Positions 11,130 to 23,168 of a DNA stretch of 64,000 nt are shown piece by piece. Made by a program: the position numbers and the translations under genes. Under the pieces are notes generated by a model. The model saw only the letters and a program-made list of their open reading frames with translations, was not told the origin of the DNA and made no database searches. The stretch comes from Cristatella mucedo (Eukaryota; Bryozoa; Phylactolaemata; Cristatellidae): NCBI GenBank assembly GCA_009760855.2, contig WPIO01000068.1, positions 1,632,501-1,696,500 on the forward strand, given 5' to 3'. The first letter of the stretch is position 1; every line of letters begins with the position of its first letter.

Positions 11130-12060
11130 CGACACTACTCCTTCCTCAGATCCTCGGAATTTCGTCCATTTTTTAATTTAATTTTAACTTAAATTTTTCG
11201 TCCGTTGTCTTACCACAGTCATCTTGCGCAGCCCAGTAGCCCTTAAAAGTGTGCTCGTACGGTGCCCACTACTCGCAGCCACGACGAGTAAAAGCATGTG
11301 AAAGTAGAGTTAGGAGAATTTCAGCGTTGCGTCTCCGCCATTGCTGCTCTGCGCAGCAGCAGTAGGCCGGCCTTGCCAGCGATATATTCGTGCTGAAGCG
11401 GTTGGTTGTCGGTCCACAGGACGACGCGGTCGGAGGCAGTCGCGGAAAGACTTAAGCGCCTCCGTGTAATGAGATCGCTCCATCGAGATCATGACGCCAG
11501 TTTAAGACTGGCTAGACTAGCGTAACTCAAGCTAGATTTTGCATATGTCCGGTAAGTAAAGCCTCGGTGTCCGTTCTATTTTTCTTATTGTCACTTGATA
11601 TCTGGCTCGCTGTGGCTGGCCCGCTTTCCGGAGTGACTGCTTTGAACTGATCAAGCGCCCCTGCACGGTCACCCAATGACGCGTTTAAGCTACACTTAGA
11701 TGAACTGGTTGCACAGGCTGACGAGACTCACTTCACGATATCCCTTGACGTACGACACTTAAAACGTAGCACACATCTTACCGGTGTATCGCAACATTTA
11801 GCTGTTCTTCCTGACTCGTCCTTTATGTGCTTATGCGCGCTGTTCATTCTGCTACTAACCCTATTTCAGGCTTTAACGCGGTTCATGTCACTTTTAACTG
11901 TTTCCTGCGTATTGAAATTGTGCATGTTACCACCACTCACTTGATCACCCTTTCATTAAAGAATATCCAAAGGGCCTCGAAAGATATTAAGTTCTCGGAG
12001 GGGGCTCCACAAATGAATGATTGTTATCATTTTTACTATTATTATTATGCGTACAACAAA
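11130..12060 (+). repeat. Dispersed ~1-kb repeat, copy 2, with L2-type tail
   Basis: Contains the family landmarks 'cttaagcgcctcc', 'gacgccagtttaagactggc', 'tagactagcgtaactcaagc' and 'gatatctggctcgctgtggc', shared with 31.6-31.9 plus 34.0-34.5 kb. It ends in a 'gatattaagttctcgg ... aatgaatgattgttat' tail followed by TTA repeats. No gene was recognised. Confidence 0.6.
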
Positions 12061-12885
12061 GGTGGGCAGCTTTGCCTACTACCCCTGTCTCTAAGGCTGT
12101 CGCAATAGAGCTGTAGCGAGAATTATCGTGGTTGCCCCAAAATGCGCTAAAGAGGCTAGAAAGAGAAATAGTTTACGACCGGAAGCCATCGTGGCGGTGC
12201 ACTAGTACGGTTAGCAGAGCGCCGTGGCGCTGACGAGCCCTTGCTTGCGAGCGATCGACAGATGTGCCGAGCTTGTGATTGATAGCACTCAAGATGGACG
12301 GTGCATAATTTCACGCAATCACGAATCGCTCTCCGAGCCATTACTGGGATCTCGTTGAGGAAGGAAAACAGACGCCGGCCTCGAATGGCCTTAAGCGGTC
12401 AAAGGAGGTGTGGTTCATTGGTTCATTATGACCGAGTTCATTCAGTGCTACAAATCTCGACGGTAGACTAGAGGAGAGGCATGGGTGCAAATTTCAGCCA
12501 CGTGAATGTCGCGCGCGATGTGTATAGCAACGATCAAGCCATCGCAACCGTAACGTAAAGGCTGCGATGGCTGTGACTTTTCTTATGCGGTGCTTTTGTT
12601 GGCGCTTTATGCAGAACGTCACGCGCTGTGCTGTTACGGTCGGTGTATTGTGAGCGTTCGTCAGGTCTTTGCACGCTGCACGCGTCGCCACGCTACCCGA
12701 ACGAGAGAGGATTTGCGCGGTCATAACAATAATGTCCCAAGGATGATTTCGCGCCAACAAATGCCGCATTAGAGAAGATCTCCTGCTTCAGATGCACAGA
12801 GGCCTATGTAAAGGCCTATGAGGTACGGATATTTCCCCCTGGACGTTTCCCCCCTGACATTCCCCCCCCCCTGGGTTAGGAAATT
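12060..12885. other. No gene; further dispersed repeat
   Basis: About 12,150-12,430 is related to 34,600-34,870 (shared 'gaccggaag-catc-tggcggtgcac' and 'ttactgggatctc'), so it is another interspersed repeat. A C-rich stretch lies at 12,835-12,890. No coding feature. Confidence 0.5.
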
Positions 12886-13365
12886 CCCCCTCGAGTACAT
12901 GGTTTAGAATTTAGCTTTTACGGTTTAGTGTTTAGGATTGTAGGATTTAGGGTTTTTAGGGTTTCGGGTTTAGAGTTTAGGGTTTAGGGTTTAGGGTTTA
13001 GGGTTTAGTGTTAAGGGTTTAGGTTTCATGGTTTAGGGTTTAGGGTCTAGGATTCAGAGTTTAGGTTTTAGGGTTTTATGGTTTAGGGTTCAGAGTTTAG
13101 GGTTTTAGGGTTTAGGGTTTTTAGCGTTTAAGATTTAGGGTTTAGGGTCAAACGCTTAAAGATTAGGGCTTAGGGTTTAGGGTTTAGTATTTAGGGTGTA
13201 GGGTTTACGGTTTAGGGTTGAGAGTTTAGCGTTTAGCGTTTAGGATTTAGGGTTTAGGGTTTAACGTTTAAAGTTTAGGGTTTAGAGTTTTTAGGACTAA
13301 GGGCTTAGTATTTAGGGTTTTAGGCGGTTACTGTTCAGGGTTTAGAGTTTCGGTTTTACGGTGTA
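12886..13365 (+). repeat. Degenerate TTTAGGG-type array
   Basis: About 480 bp of imperfect tandem heptamers, clearest near 12,975-13,010 (tttagggtttagggtttagg). Many units have point changes or an extra T. This 7-mer is the plant/algal-type telomere unit, whereas most animals use TTAGGG. Here it is interstitial and decayed. Confidence 0.85.
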
Positions 13366-13769
13366 TGGCTGGCTGCGCCTCCGCCGCCTAAATTCACCCT
13401 CATTCCGCGCTTTAATTAATGCGTATTGGGGGGTAAATAGATCTCCTGATCTCGAGTTATACTCAGTTGACCTCTGAGGCTGAGCGGTCATTTGCAGGAA
13501 CGCGCGGCACGCCGTAGCGTGCGCCAGCTTTGACGTTTACGAACAGGTAGGCGGCGTCGAGCGGGACCGAGCTTCTGCGGGACCAAACTGTACAGCCACT
13601 ACCGCAGCAACAGCCGCCGCCACCGCCACCGCCACCGCAGCCGCTCGCTCCATTGGAAACCATCCTACCAATCCATCGTTCTTCTTATTATACTGAGCTG
13701 ATTTTATTTTAAGAGAGAGTGAACTTCATTTGATTATATATATATGTATATAATTATATAATTACAGAT
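13366..13769. other. No recognisable gene
   Basis: Contains a GC-rich CCGCCA-type triplet run (13,600-13,650) that produces a spurious Gly/Cys frame, then an AT-rich stretch leading into the duplicated 3' flank of copy 2. Confidence 0.5.
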
Positions 13770-13782
13770 CGCCAACGTGGCG
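13770..13782 (-). promoter_or_regulatory. Triloop hairpin downstream of copy 2
   Basis: In the gene's sense it reads CGCCA-CGT-TGGCG, a perfect 5-bp stem with a three-base CGT loop. It lies about 490 nt past the stop because a (TC)n tract expanded in between. A weaker partner hairpin (GGCGTGT-TGTAC-GCATGCC) sits just before it. Confidence 0.5.
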
Positions 13783-13903
13783 TACGAGGGCGGCATGCGT
13801 ACAACACGCCATAATGGTATCGTCCCAAAGCGGACGCTTAGTAAGGAATAGGAACGCTGCCTTGTACGAGCGTAGTCAGCGAAGCCTCTCTTTAACTCGC
13901 TGG

Positions 13904-13904
<1 letters not shown>

Positions 13905-13984
<80 letters not shown>

Positions 13985-14003
13985 CTCTCTCTCTCTCTCT
14001 CTC
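13905..14003. repeat. (TC)n microsatellite in the 3' flank of copy 2
   Basis: An almost pure TC run of about 95 bp, with looser TCTG/TCCG repeats to about 14,080. The equivalent tract near copy 4 (25,713-25,753) is much shorter. Confidence 0.95.
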
Positions 14004-14267
14004 GATCTCTCACTCTCTCGATCTCTCACTCCGTCTGTCTGCATGTCTGCCTATCTGTCTGTCCGTCTGTCTGTCTCTCAGCTTATTTATTTCTCTCACT
14101 CACGCTACATCGTTTCTCACTCTTGATCAGCACAGCTAACTATAATCGTCTACTGAGTTCCTCACTCGTTCGGAAAGCTGCGGCTAGGATTGTTCACGCG
14201 GCAACATCGAGCCGCCGTCCAGCCAGTTCTCCGTCTGTCCGGCTGGCGATAAAAGGCTGCGTCAGCG

Positions 14268-15183
14268 TCAGGCTGGGCTTTCCTCTTTGAGGACGCACGA
14301 GCACTCGTTGTGATGCAGCAGCGAGCGTGCCTCGTACACCTGGACGCTCTGGGCGCTTCGCTTCGCCACCAGAACCGTCACTCGCTGCGTTATCTGGGTG
14401 CAATTGTACGAGCGATATTTGTCCACATCCGGTTCGCACATTTCCATGCTGATGATCGGCGGAAAGCGTTCGTCGTCTTGATCGTCCCACTTAAATCTGT
14501 AAGGGACGATCGCAAGCGTTCAGCTGGAGCGACGGTGAGGAGGAAACTGCGAGGGATTTAAATGCAGACAAGGAGATATAAGCAGAGAAGGAGATTTAAG
14601 TGGACGTAGAAATATGCAGAGATGAAAATAGAGAGAGCTAGCCTTGGAGGTATGAGAGATGGAAGTAAATGTAAAGCGCCTAGAAAGATATTCGGTTCTC
14701 TGAAGGCGCTTTTTCAAGTGCATTATTATTATTATTATAATTATTATTATTATTATTGCTAAAGATGGAAGTAGAGACAGGGATTTGATGCGACAGTCGC
14801 TGCAGCGATTCCATTTCTTAGGGCGTCGGAGGACTATGCAGCAGACGCACGCCAGAAGCTCACCTGCCGACTATAGTCGTTTTACCATTCACTGAGACGT
14901 AATCGCGGGTGAAGTTCACCGCCGGCTTTCGTGTCGCGACAGGGCTGGCGTTGGCTCGCCGCGCTTCTTCCAGAAGGCACTGTTCGCGGCACTCGTCCGT
15001 CACCACGTATTCCAGAGCGTCCGTCGCCTGGCTGACCGCGATCGAGCCGCCGCTAGTAGATGCGCTCCGCTGCAGCCGCTCTGGTGTCGGCGTGCCGAGG
15101 GCGAAGCGTGTCAGCGGCAGCAGCAGCAACAGCAGCAGCATCGTGCTGCTGTGGACGACGAGTGTAGACGTGACTCCGTTCAT
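14268..15183 (-). CDS. IL-17-like secreted cytokine, copy 2 (intact)
   Basis: Exon 1 is 15,183-14,864 and exon 2 is 14,496-14,268, with a 367-bp GT-AG phase-2 intron (donor GTGAGC). They join in frame to a 182-residue product. Residues 1 to about 30 form a signal peptide (MNGVTSTLVV, then a Leu run to FALG). The mature part has C65 and C69 (DECREQC), W110, RFP at 117-119, C127, C139, TVLV at 147-150 and C172-S-C174. This is the IL-17-type order. Two cysteines that copies 7 and 8 have are both valine here (V105 and V131), leaving six. There is an NFT glycosylation site in exon 1. A possible AATAAA lies in the 3' flank near 14,085-14,096. An L2-type tail sits in the intron. A secreted immune-type cytokine role is inferred from family resemblance only. 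Confidence 0.68.
14670..14758 (-). mobile_element. L2/SINE-type tail inside the intron of copy 2
   Basis: 'aaatgtaaagcgcctagaaa', 'ttctctgaaggcgcttttt' and an (ATT)n tract. The same insertion is in the intron of copy 4 (26,493-26,565) with a shorter repeat, so it predates that duplication. Confidence 0.75.
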
Positions 15184-15309
15184 GGCTTCAAGGGCTGTCG
15201 CTAGCTGATAGATGCAAAGGATGTGGATTGCCGCGCTCTCTCGACCTTGCGATGCCAGCGAGCGAGCTTGTCAGTCGGAGGCTGTGCCTGCGACGCCACG
15301 AGGCTCCGT

Positions 15310-15332
15310 TGTATATATATACATATATATGC
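15310..15332 (-). promoter_or_regulatory. TATA-like element of copy 2
   Basis: An alternating TATATATA stretch about 130 bp upstream of the ATG, followed on the minus strand by 'caacggagcctcgtggc'. The GAGCCTCGT core matches the block after TATAAAA in copies 1, 7 and 8. Confidence 0.5.
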
Positions 15333-16190
15333 ATCGGTCCTTCCTAGTTTGTTTTCGGCTCGTCGAGCACCTGCGCACGCTGTCGCTCAGGCTTCAGCTT
15401 CTTCTTCCGGAATGGCTGACGTCGGATGAAAATCATCTCTTATCAGCGCGGAGGCAGGCGGATACGGTTTTGCGTCACGGTCACCGAGTTGCCACCGCTC
15501 GCTGTCAGAGCGCACTGTTTCCCTCTCCGACTCGTCGGACGCACGTATTCGCTCGAGTATTCGCTCGTTTCTTGCTCGCTCGCCGACTAGAAGACTCGTA
15601 CGCCACGGCCTCGGCTGTGCTTCATTGCCGTGACGTAGCTCTTCACGATGGCGCTAGCCGCCGCCGCCGTCGCCGCCGCCGCATTTCGTCAGCCGCGATG
15701 CCCGCGTCGGACATTTTGGGACCAGCAAGCGGGGAGAGTTTGTAGTGGTGGTGATGCGGCATGGCGAATGGCGCAGCTAGAGCTGCTGCGCGTTTCGTTA
15801 GCCCATCGCTTGCCACCATCGAAGCCGCATGACGCGAATTTCGACTCCCTAAAATCTCGAGCTGAGTTGCTGCTAATGCGCTGCTTGCGTCTCGAAGCGA
15901 AAAACGGTAGAGAGAGAGAGAGAGACAAACGTTCTCTGGCGGCACGCGTCAGTGCTGGCACGTAGCACGAAGCAAGGCAGGCGAGAAAGCTTGTGTGCAC
16001 TTGTGTGCGCTACTTACCAAGTATGCGAACTCTTTCTCGTCGGTATATTTGGCCGGCTGTGCGGACGTCTTCCGCCCACGGGCACTTCAAATTTTCCGAG
16101 TTCGAAGAGATCTACTTCGGCTGGACGCGAACCGGTTTTCCAAGACATTTAGTCTACGGAGCTTCGCACGTAATTTCGCCAACTCCAGCA
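15333..16190. other. GC-rich region upstream of copy 2, no gene recognised
   Basis: Several overlapping frames come from CGCCGCCGC-type composition near 15,655-15,685 and a short GA run. There is no domain, and no frame I would annotate. Confidence 0.45.
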
Positions 16191-16690
16191 TATCAGTACT
16201 ACAACAGTGTAGCGCGCATCGACTCGAAGCTTTGTCGCTTACTTTTAGTTCCCTTCATCCACTGGCTCCAGCCTACCTATCAGAACTACTCCTCCACCGG
16301 CTGAAGAATTGCACAACCCGCTGTTCTCTGACACGAATCGTTTAGCCATGCCTCGTAGGAACCTAAAACGGTTGGAGACCGTACCTTTAATTCATATTCT
16401 CCCAAAGCCTTGAAACTCACTACTGACGTACATCAAAATGTCCGATGAAATGACGACATTTACAAAAAAAGCTTTAAACGCAGAGTTTAATCACAGCATT
16501 TCGGAGGTCTTCTTTTATTCGTTCTTCGTGTGCATGCACCCGCTTACGCTAGGCCTGCTTCTTGCGGATGTTGCCAAACCTCACTTGGCACTGCTTTCTA
16601 TACTGCCTCTGTAAAGTGCCTAGAAAGAGATTCAGTTATCCGCTTGCTCTATATGCATTTATTGGTATTGTTATTACTTCTAAATAATAT
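16190..16690 (+). mobile_element. L2-like LINE 3' fragment
   Basis: Encodes LSLTFSSLHPLAPAYLSELL, the conserved ORF2 tail, in a broken frame, followed by the L2-type end 'gtaaagtgcctagaaagaga' and an ATT-rich tail. Confidence 0.75.
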
Positions 16691-17880
16691 GCACTACATC
16701 ACAAAAACAGAGGGAACCGAGGAGTGCTGAGAGCGCTCCGAAATTTTTCCCGGAGCGTGGTCGGTTGGTGTTCGCTCTTGCTCGCGGCTTTTCTCAGGAA
16801 AGCGGTCGGAGCGTAGCTTTGCGAGCGAGCGGTTTTGATTTGAAGGCGTAGCTTTGTGAGCCGCCATGACACCGATGACTTGTGTGGAGTGTGCGGAGTT
16901 AACGGTGAGCTGCCCTGGACCACAGTGATGTCGGCGTGCTGCGTCTGTTGTAAGATGATTGCATCGCTATTGTTCGTGGTCCCCGAACTACAACGTTAAG
17001 GAAACGACTGAGTCAAAATTAATTGCAAGGCGGCATAAAAGATCAAAAACTCTATAGTAGTCGACTGGTTTAATCGGGGTCACTAAGCGAGATATAAATC
17101 ACGGCAGGCATTCGGCACATGTAGAAGCACGTGGCTGTTGAATAGTGCGTTCCAAGCAAAGGCTATGGACTCACATTGCACAGTTGCGCTCTCGATTGTG
17201 ACCGCTCAGCTTCTAGCGCCGTAGCGCCGTGTACTGAGGCCGGCACCACGACTCGCTAGCCATGCTTCGAGACGCCATCTTCAACCGGCGCTTGTCACTC
17301 TGTGGCAAAACAGTACCGTAAAGAGTGCCGCTTTGGCGGCCTAGGACATTGGTGCAGCAGCCACTGCAGCGTAAGTAAAACGCAGCGTTGACTTCGAATC
17401 ACGCGAAATCCTCTCCGCCAAGACTCCGACCTCTTGAGGTTAGCACGATGTATTTTCGTTTGAGGCGAAAGCGTTTTCCAGGCTAGAAAGTCACGGCACT
17501 CCAACTTCCTTAAGTTTCCCAAGTACGGCGTACCACAACTGCCGGCGTATCGTCTTCGAACTTTATCCGGCATATCATTATTGAAATGTACAGTGCTTTA
17601 AAGCAAACATAGGAGAGCCCGATGATTTACACTATCTTGGTGGCATGACCGTATCTTCAGAGCAAATCATTTATTGGCAGTCCACGCGTGAAAAAACGTT
17701 GCTCAACGGCGCCGAAACATTGAAGATGTGACTGCAGAGCGAACTGTTGTAATTTATCTTTTTCTCAAAGGCATTCACATCTAAAAGTGTGGTTTCGTGT
17801 GGAACTTGCAGAGCGTGCGTGTTTAGTTGGCTGAGTGCAAGTGTGAATTAGGTGTGACTGTGTGTCCGAGGGTATGCGAG
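16691..17880. other. No recognisable feature
   Basis: Only short frames without recognisable motifs. I see no repeat signature. Confidence 0.4.
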
Positions 17881-18007
17881 ATAAAGAGACAGAGAGAAAG
17901 ACAGACAGAGAAGCATAGAGAGAGAGAGAGAGAGACGGAGACAGAGAAAGAGAGAGTGTGAGAGAGCAAGGGAGATAGAGAGAAGAGAGAGTGAGACAGA
18001 GACTGAC

Positions 18008-18058
<51 letters not shown>

Positions 18059-18400
18059 GACAGAGACAGAGACAGAGACAGAGACAGAGACAGAGAGAAA
18101 CAGAGAGCGAGACCGTGAGAGAGAGAGAGAGAGTGAGAGACAGAGAAAGACAGAGAGACAGAGAGAGAGTGAGAGAGACCGAGAGAGATGGAGAAAGTGA
18201 TAGAGACAGAGAAAGACACAGAGACTGAGAGAAACAGAGAGAGACCGTGAAAGAGAGTGAGAGGCAGTGAGAGACAGAGAAAGATAGAAAGAAAGAGAGA
18301 GAGATTAAGAGAGACAGATTGAGAGATACAGAGAAATTGATAGAGACAGAGACAAAGAAAGAGACAGAGGCAGACACAAAGAGACACAGAGAGAGTCAGT

Positions 18401-18475
<75 letters not shown>

Positions 18476-18670
18476 GCAGTTTCACAGTGAGAGGCAGTAA
18501 GAGAGAGAGAGAGACAGACAGAGCGAGAGAGAGAGAGACACAAAGAGACACAGAGAGAGATAGGGAGACAAAGAGAGACAGTGAGAGAGAAAGACAGATT
18601 GACAACGACAGACAGTGAGAGAGAGACAGAATTAGACAGAGACAGAGAGAGATACAGAGACATGTAGAGA
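17880..18670. repeat. (GA)n/(GACA)n microsatellite block
   Basis: Nearly 800 bp of purine simple repeat. The 271-codon Ser/Leu frame on the minus strand is an artefact of it. Confidence 0.95.
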
Positions 18671-19365
18671 GAGACGGGAGATATGGAGGCTTTTTGACCG
18701 TAAGGTTTGTCTTTTAGAACTTTCCAGCTTCAAAGAAGAAACATTTCGCTGGAAAGGAGACTGTTCAGGGTTCTACTCAGGCGTTACGGCTTTGCACCGG
18801 AACGGTTTCTCTCACCAGTAGCTTCCGCTTTTAGTCTTGCCTCCGGTGCAAATCAGCAAAGGCAAATGGACAGCCTCCTGATCAGCAAGGCACTACCAAA
18901 GCCTGCTACTGCAGTAGCACTGGTAGCGCCCAGTGCCGGACGCTACCCACTATTTTATTGCAGGCCCTGGATCAGCTCAATGCTGACATAGAATGATTCA
19001 ACCGGAACTACTGGAATGCGGCCGGACTACCTGGTCTTTGAAGCAGCCGCTGCCATCAAAGACGTATTTCACAGAATTGGGTAGGTAAGCTCACCAGGCT
19101 AGGCAGCATAGCACCCACATGTATGACTCAAATCATTAAGCTATACCTCAAACGAACCTGAAATGAAATGACGACCGTGCCTTTAGCGTCTATGCTCATG
19201 CAGTATGGAACGCACTCCCGACTGATGCGACGGCATCCAACCAATCGCCAATGGCGACGTGTGAAAAGAAGCTATAGGTGAATATGTTTCTCATTTCGCA
19301 TTTGGTGGGCGATACCTGGTGCCACTAAACGTATTCACAAGTTGACACTGTACATATCGCCTTGA

Positions 19366-19500
19366 TGGTGCACTATGTAAGGTGGTTGCTTTTAACGACC
19401 TCGGCCCCGAGGTCATGGGTTGGGATCCTGCGGTGGGCGATCATTTATTGTCGCTGCAAGCGGTGGTGATAGCCGTGAGGGCTCTAATGTCACTTTAAAA
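19366..19500 (+). mobile_element. tRNA-derived SINE, family A
   Basis: 'gcactatgtaaggtggttgc', 'cgacctcggccccgaggtca', a B-box region 'atgggttgggatcctgcgg', and the conserved 'gcggtggtgatagccgtgag' end with an A-rich tail. Confidence 0.85.
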
Positions 19501-20060
19501 AAAAAAGATTTAAATCAGCTCGTACTGTATCAGCTGGTAATGTATTTTCTTTTTCTTTTCTTATTGCCTTAAAAATGCAAAGCTTATCGTCATGCTGCTG
19601 TTACCATCAACCATTTGATCGTGTACTTCTTACTACAAATGTAAAGTTCCTAGAAAAAAATGATCTGAGGGTGCTATATAAATGCATTAATATTTTCAGC
19701 AGTATCCAACGCTAATTACCTGAATGCGTCCGGACTGCCACGAAGGTGCAGCTTCCGATGTAATAAATATAATTCATATTAAGCTTCCGATGAAGTCAGC
19801 GACTTAATTCGCTCGAACGAACAGGTAAGCAGCCAGCATCAGCTGCCCGGATTCTCTGCCGCCGCTCTGGTGGCCACGAGTCGGTGCTCTACTAGCGGTC
19901 TGGTGGAAAAAATCTCACATTCGGCAAGTAACGTACTCCCGTGCCCTGGTTTTATTGTAATGTTTGCTTACTTGTTTGCTAGTTTTTGTTCAGGGGTAGT
20001 CATCGTCAAAACTTTGAATCTGCAGATCACATGTCTAGCATGTTTGTCCTTTGAATGGTT

Positions 20061-20181
20061 CACTAAGCAGTTATTAAAGTATTGGACCGGCAGTCAGTGA
20101 GTTGTGGAAGTCAAGGTGAGAGTTCTCGAATGCATGAACCAATTGTAATGCTGGTCCAATACTTTTAATAATCGCTTAGTG
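20061..20181. mobile_element. Small fold-back (MITE-like) element
   Basis: Inverted arms of about 31 bp with a few mismatches: 20,061-20,091 (cactaagcagttattaaagt onward) and 20,151-20,181. Both contain the complement of TTATTAAA-GTATTGGACC. The spacer is about 60 bp and there are no coding bases. It could be a short DNA-transposon derivative; the target duplication is unclear. Confidence 0.5.
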
Positions 20182-22469
20182 TACTGAATGCCTCTTGATG
20201 GACAGGCGTTCTTTATCTTTTGCTTGCTTTTTCAAGGATTTGCTTAGTACTTGCAAGCTCGCGGTTTCGCTTCGTTGATCTATCGAGTTGAATGTGAGTG
20301 GTAAACCGCAGGCTGTTTTGCCGGGGGCACACAGCGAACCTAGTCAAAGGGGCAAACTCATTAAGCATGTCAGCAAGCGTCATGCTGTAGTATTCCAAAA
20401 ATGATGGCAGGACTGAATAAATATTGAGCAGCCGGGGCTAAGTTTGCATTTTTACGGAAGCAGCCTCAATATCGAGGGATTTATGGTTTTGCGATTATTA
20501 GATGATTCAGGATGCGAATGAGGGTATTCATACTGCGACTGAATAAGATCTGCACTTGTAAGGCTCACAGAATCTGGTAACAATAGTGGACGCTTACGTA
20601 TCGTTGTGAGAGAATATTTGATCAAGTGCGCATCCCTTTTTGTGAGTAGGGTTATGCGTGTGAGCCACAAGAGAGAGAATGATTCAATAAGTACACGGAA
20701 TTCTGCACTTAAGGCAACTGTATTGTGGGAAAAATGTATTTTGAAATCGCCCGGAGCGAGGAAAGAATGATTTCCTGCAGACAGAATCGAAATGTACCAG
20801 AAATGCATGAGCTAAAGCGAAACTTGGCATCCACCAGCTGACTAGTTATTACTGCCGCCCTTCGGAATTTTGCTCGGATTGACTCAAAACAAGAGATTCA
20901 AAGGATTGCTTCAAGAAGACGCAGGTGGTTGGAAATTGAGGCAGTTACGATAACAAAGGCGACTCTACCCTACCCATTTCTATTAATCTACGATCGTGAA
21001 AGAAATTACCGCCTATCGGGTGGCCAGTTTTACGGTCGGATGGAAAGTCATTTCGGCCAGATCCCTTGCAAAGCAAAAATTTCCAAATGTTTGTCAATAA
21101 TCGCACCATGGATTATTAGTGGTTTACTTCGCATTGAGAAAAGATTCACAATTCAAGTGCTATTACGGGTTGTAGGTGTTACAGCAGGCCGGACGACTAT
21201 TAAGTTGTGATAAGAGAATTGATTCACAGCTGAGTTTGAGGAAGCCTGCTGGCTAGTGGTTCGCTGGGAATACCAAGCGATTCCATCTTCCTGCCCCTTC
21301 GCGCTTTCCTCGACTGTGCTGATCACGCGAGATGCTCAACTGGCGAATCCTGGCAGTAGAAATCACAACCAGGGATGCATTTGAAAGAATTTAGCTAAAG
21401 GGTAATAGGCGCGCACGATCGTACCATACATGGAGGTCAATAGAATTTCGCAAAGCTACGGCCTTGGCCAGCATACACGCGGAAGCGTATCCCGAAGTCG
21501 ACGTTTGAAAGAGCTGCGATTTTCACAAAAGAACTCTGGAAAAGACAATACACGCTATACATCTAGTAGCGCGCTTGATGTCGATAGTCCATTAATTAAT
21601 GGTCAGACGGCGATTTCCCTAAGAAGATAGTGTTACAATACCTGTGGCGAAGGGAATAGCGCATTTATTATTCTAGTGCTGTAGGGCAGTGCAGAAGCAA
21701 CTGTAGGCATCACACAAGGATTTACGAGTAGGTAAAGGATAAAGAAGCATCACTGTAGGACACTTCAAATAGGGGACTAAATTTAAGATATAATTTAATT
21801 TAATTTTATTTATATTTAAGATAAGCAGAGCTTTTGATTTTAGTGGTCGACATTGAGAATTAGAGGAAGTGCAGTGCTTTCCGGAACATTTAGCCTCAGA
21901 TGCGGGCCATCTAATCACTTTTACATGGCTGGCAAAGAAGCTAAAAGGAATATGCTAGATCGCCACTAGTATCTCTTGGTATAGTGCACAATTGAATGCG
22001 ATTGCAGGGCGTCGACATCGGCAATTTTTAGCGCTCGTCCACGAGTTCACAATATTTTTTACAATACTCAGACGTAGGTCTGGCTGGATTTATACCACCT
22101 ATCAATACAATGACTTGCGGCCGCAAAGTCTACTGTCACGTTAGCAGGTGGCCTTGCACGCACCTAATCCATGAGGTGGTGTGATGAGAGGAGAAAACAC
22201 TTATTTTGCTGATTGGTATTCACCTGACTTTGCGAATGTGTCTTGCGTTAGTGGCCGTCAGGTAGTTTAATTCCGGAGGCACATCTCAACGCTTTTCTCT
22301 GGAATTCTCGATCCGTGAGCAATATGCTGCTCCTAATGGTACATGACATGATTCTTAAAGACAATCTCGACCTATTTCCTTTGACCGAGACCTGAATGAA
22401 AACTACTTGCAGACCGACCGCAACCGACGCCATATGAACCACAGCTGGTTTCTTCTCATTCCTTCCCGT

Positions 22470-23168
22470 AGAACAATCAAGCTTGGTGGAGGAGTCACGC
22501 CTATCGGCATGTGCGATCAGGCGATTGCAGCTGGTGCAAAACTCGGCAGCTAGGCTTGTCTGTCGTGAGTGTCGCACTTGCCACATTACTCTTCTTCTCG
22601 CCGACCTGCACTGGCTACCAGTCAAGCAACGGATTGACTTCAAGGTTTTGTCCCTCACTTTTAGGTCCCTTCATCCTATGGCTCCAGCCTATCTGTCAGA
22701 TATACTACCCCATCAGGCTAAGCATCGTACCACCCGCTTTTCGGAATCCAACAGTCTAGAAATACCTCATACAAACCTCAAATCCTTTGGAGACCGTGCA
22801 TTTAGTTCGTATGCTCCCAAAGCCTGGAACTCACTCCCGACTTTCGTCAGAACATCCCCTGACCTGACCACATTTAAAAGGAACTTAAAAACACACCTAT
22901 TTAGGACAGCATTTAGTGGGTCCCTGTGATTCTTCCTTGATGTGCTTATGCGTGCTGACACTGTGCATGCTGTATCTGTAAGCACATTTGCATGCTGACC
23001 CTGTGCATGTCACCCCTAACCATATTATTCATTTCGTTTGTTTTTCAAGCATGATTTTACTTACCATTCAATTGCATTTCACTTTACAGCAAATGTAAAG
23101 CGCCTAGAGAGAGATTAAGTTCTCTGAGGGCGCTTTATCAAGTGAATTATTATTATTATTATTATTAC
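22470..23168 (+). mobile_element. L2-like LINE 3' fragment with ATT tail
   Basis: The open frame at 22,483-22,929 encodes RLQLVQNSAARLVCRECR, LHWLPVKQRIDFKVLSLTFR, WNSLPTFVR and FKRNLKTHLF, the classic end of L2/CR1 ORF2. It is followed by a 3' UTR and 'gcaaatgtaaagcgcctaga' to the (ATT)n tail at 23,145-23,168. This is the clearest reference for the tails elsewhere in the window. Confidence 0.9.

Larger units (their letters stand above)
18671..22470. other. Long gene-poor stretch with scattered repeats
   Basis: I find no convincing exon. It holds a family A SINE at about 19,366-19,500, an L2-type tail at about 19,635-19,695, and a small fold-back element at 20,061-20,181. The longest frames (118, 94 and 93 codons) show nothing recognisable. 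Confidence 0.45.

Noticed and set aside
14194-14490. 98-codon minus frame starting MGRSRRRTLSADHQ
   Set aside because: Out-of-frame shadow of exon 2 of copy 2; the frame joined to exon 1 through the splice site encodes the conserved cysteine motif. The same applies at 26,021-26,317.
17848-18663. Long Ser/Leu/Val open frame (271 codons) on minus
   Set aside because: It is a translation of a (GA)n/(GACA)n microsatellite. Similar frames at 28-450, 13,814-14,290 and 38,837-39,592 have the same cause.
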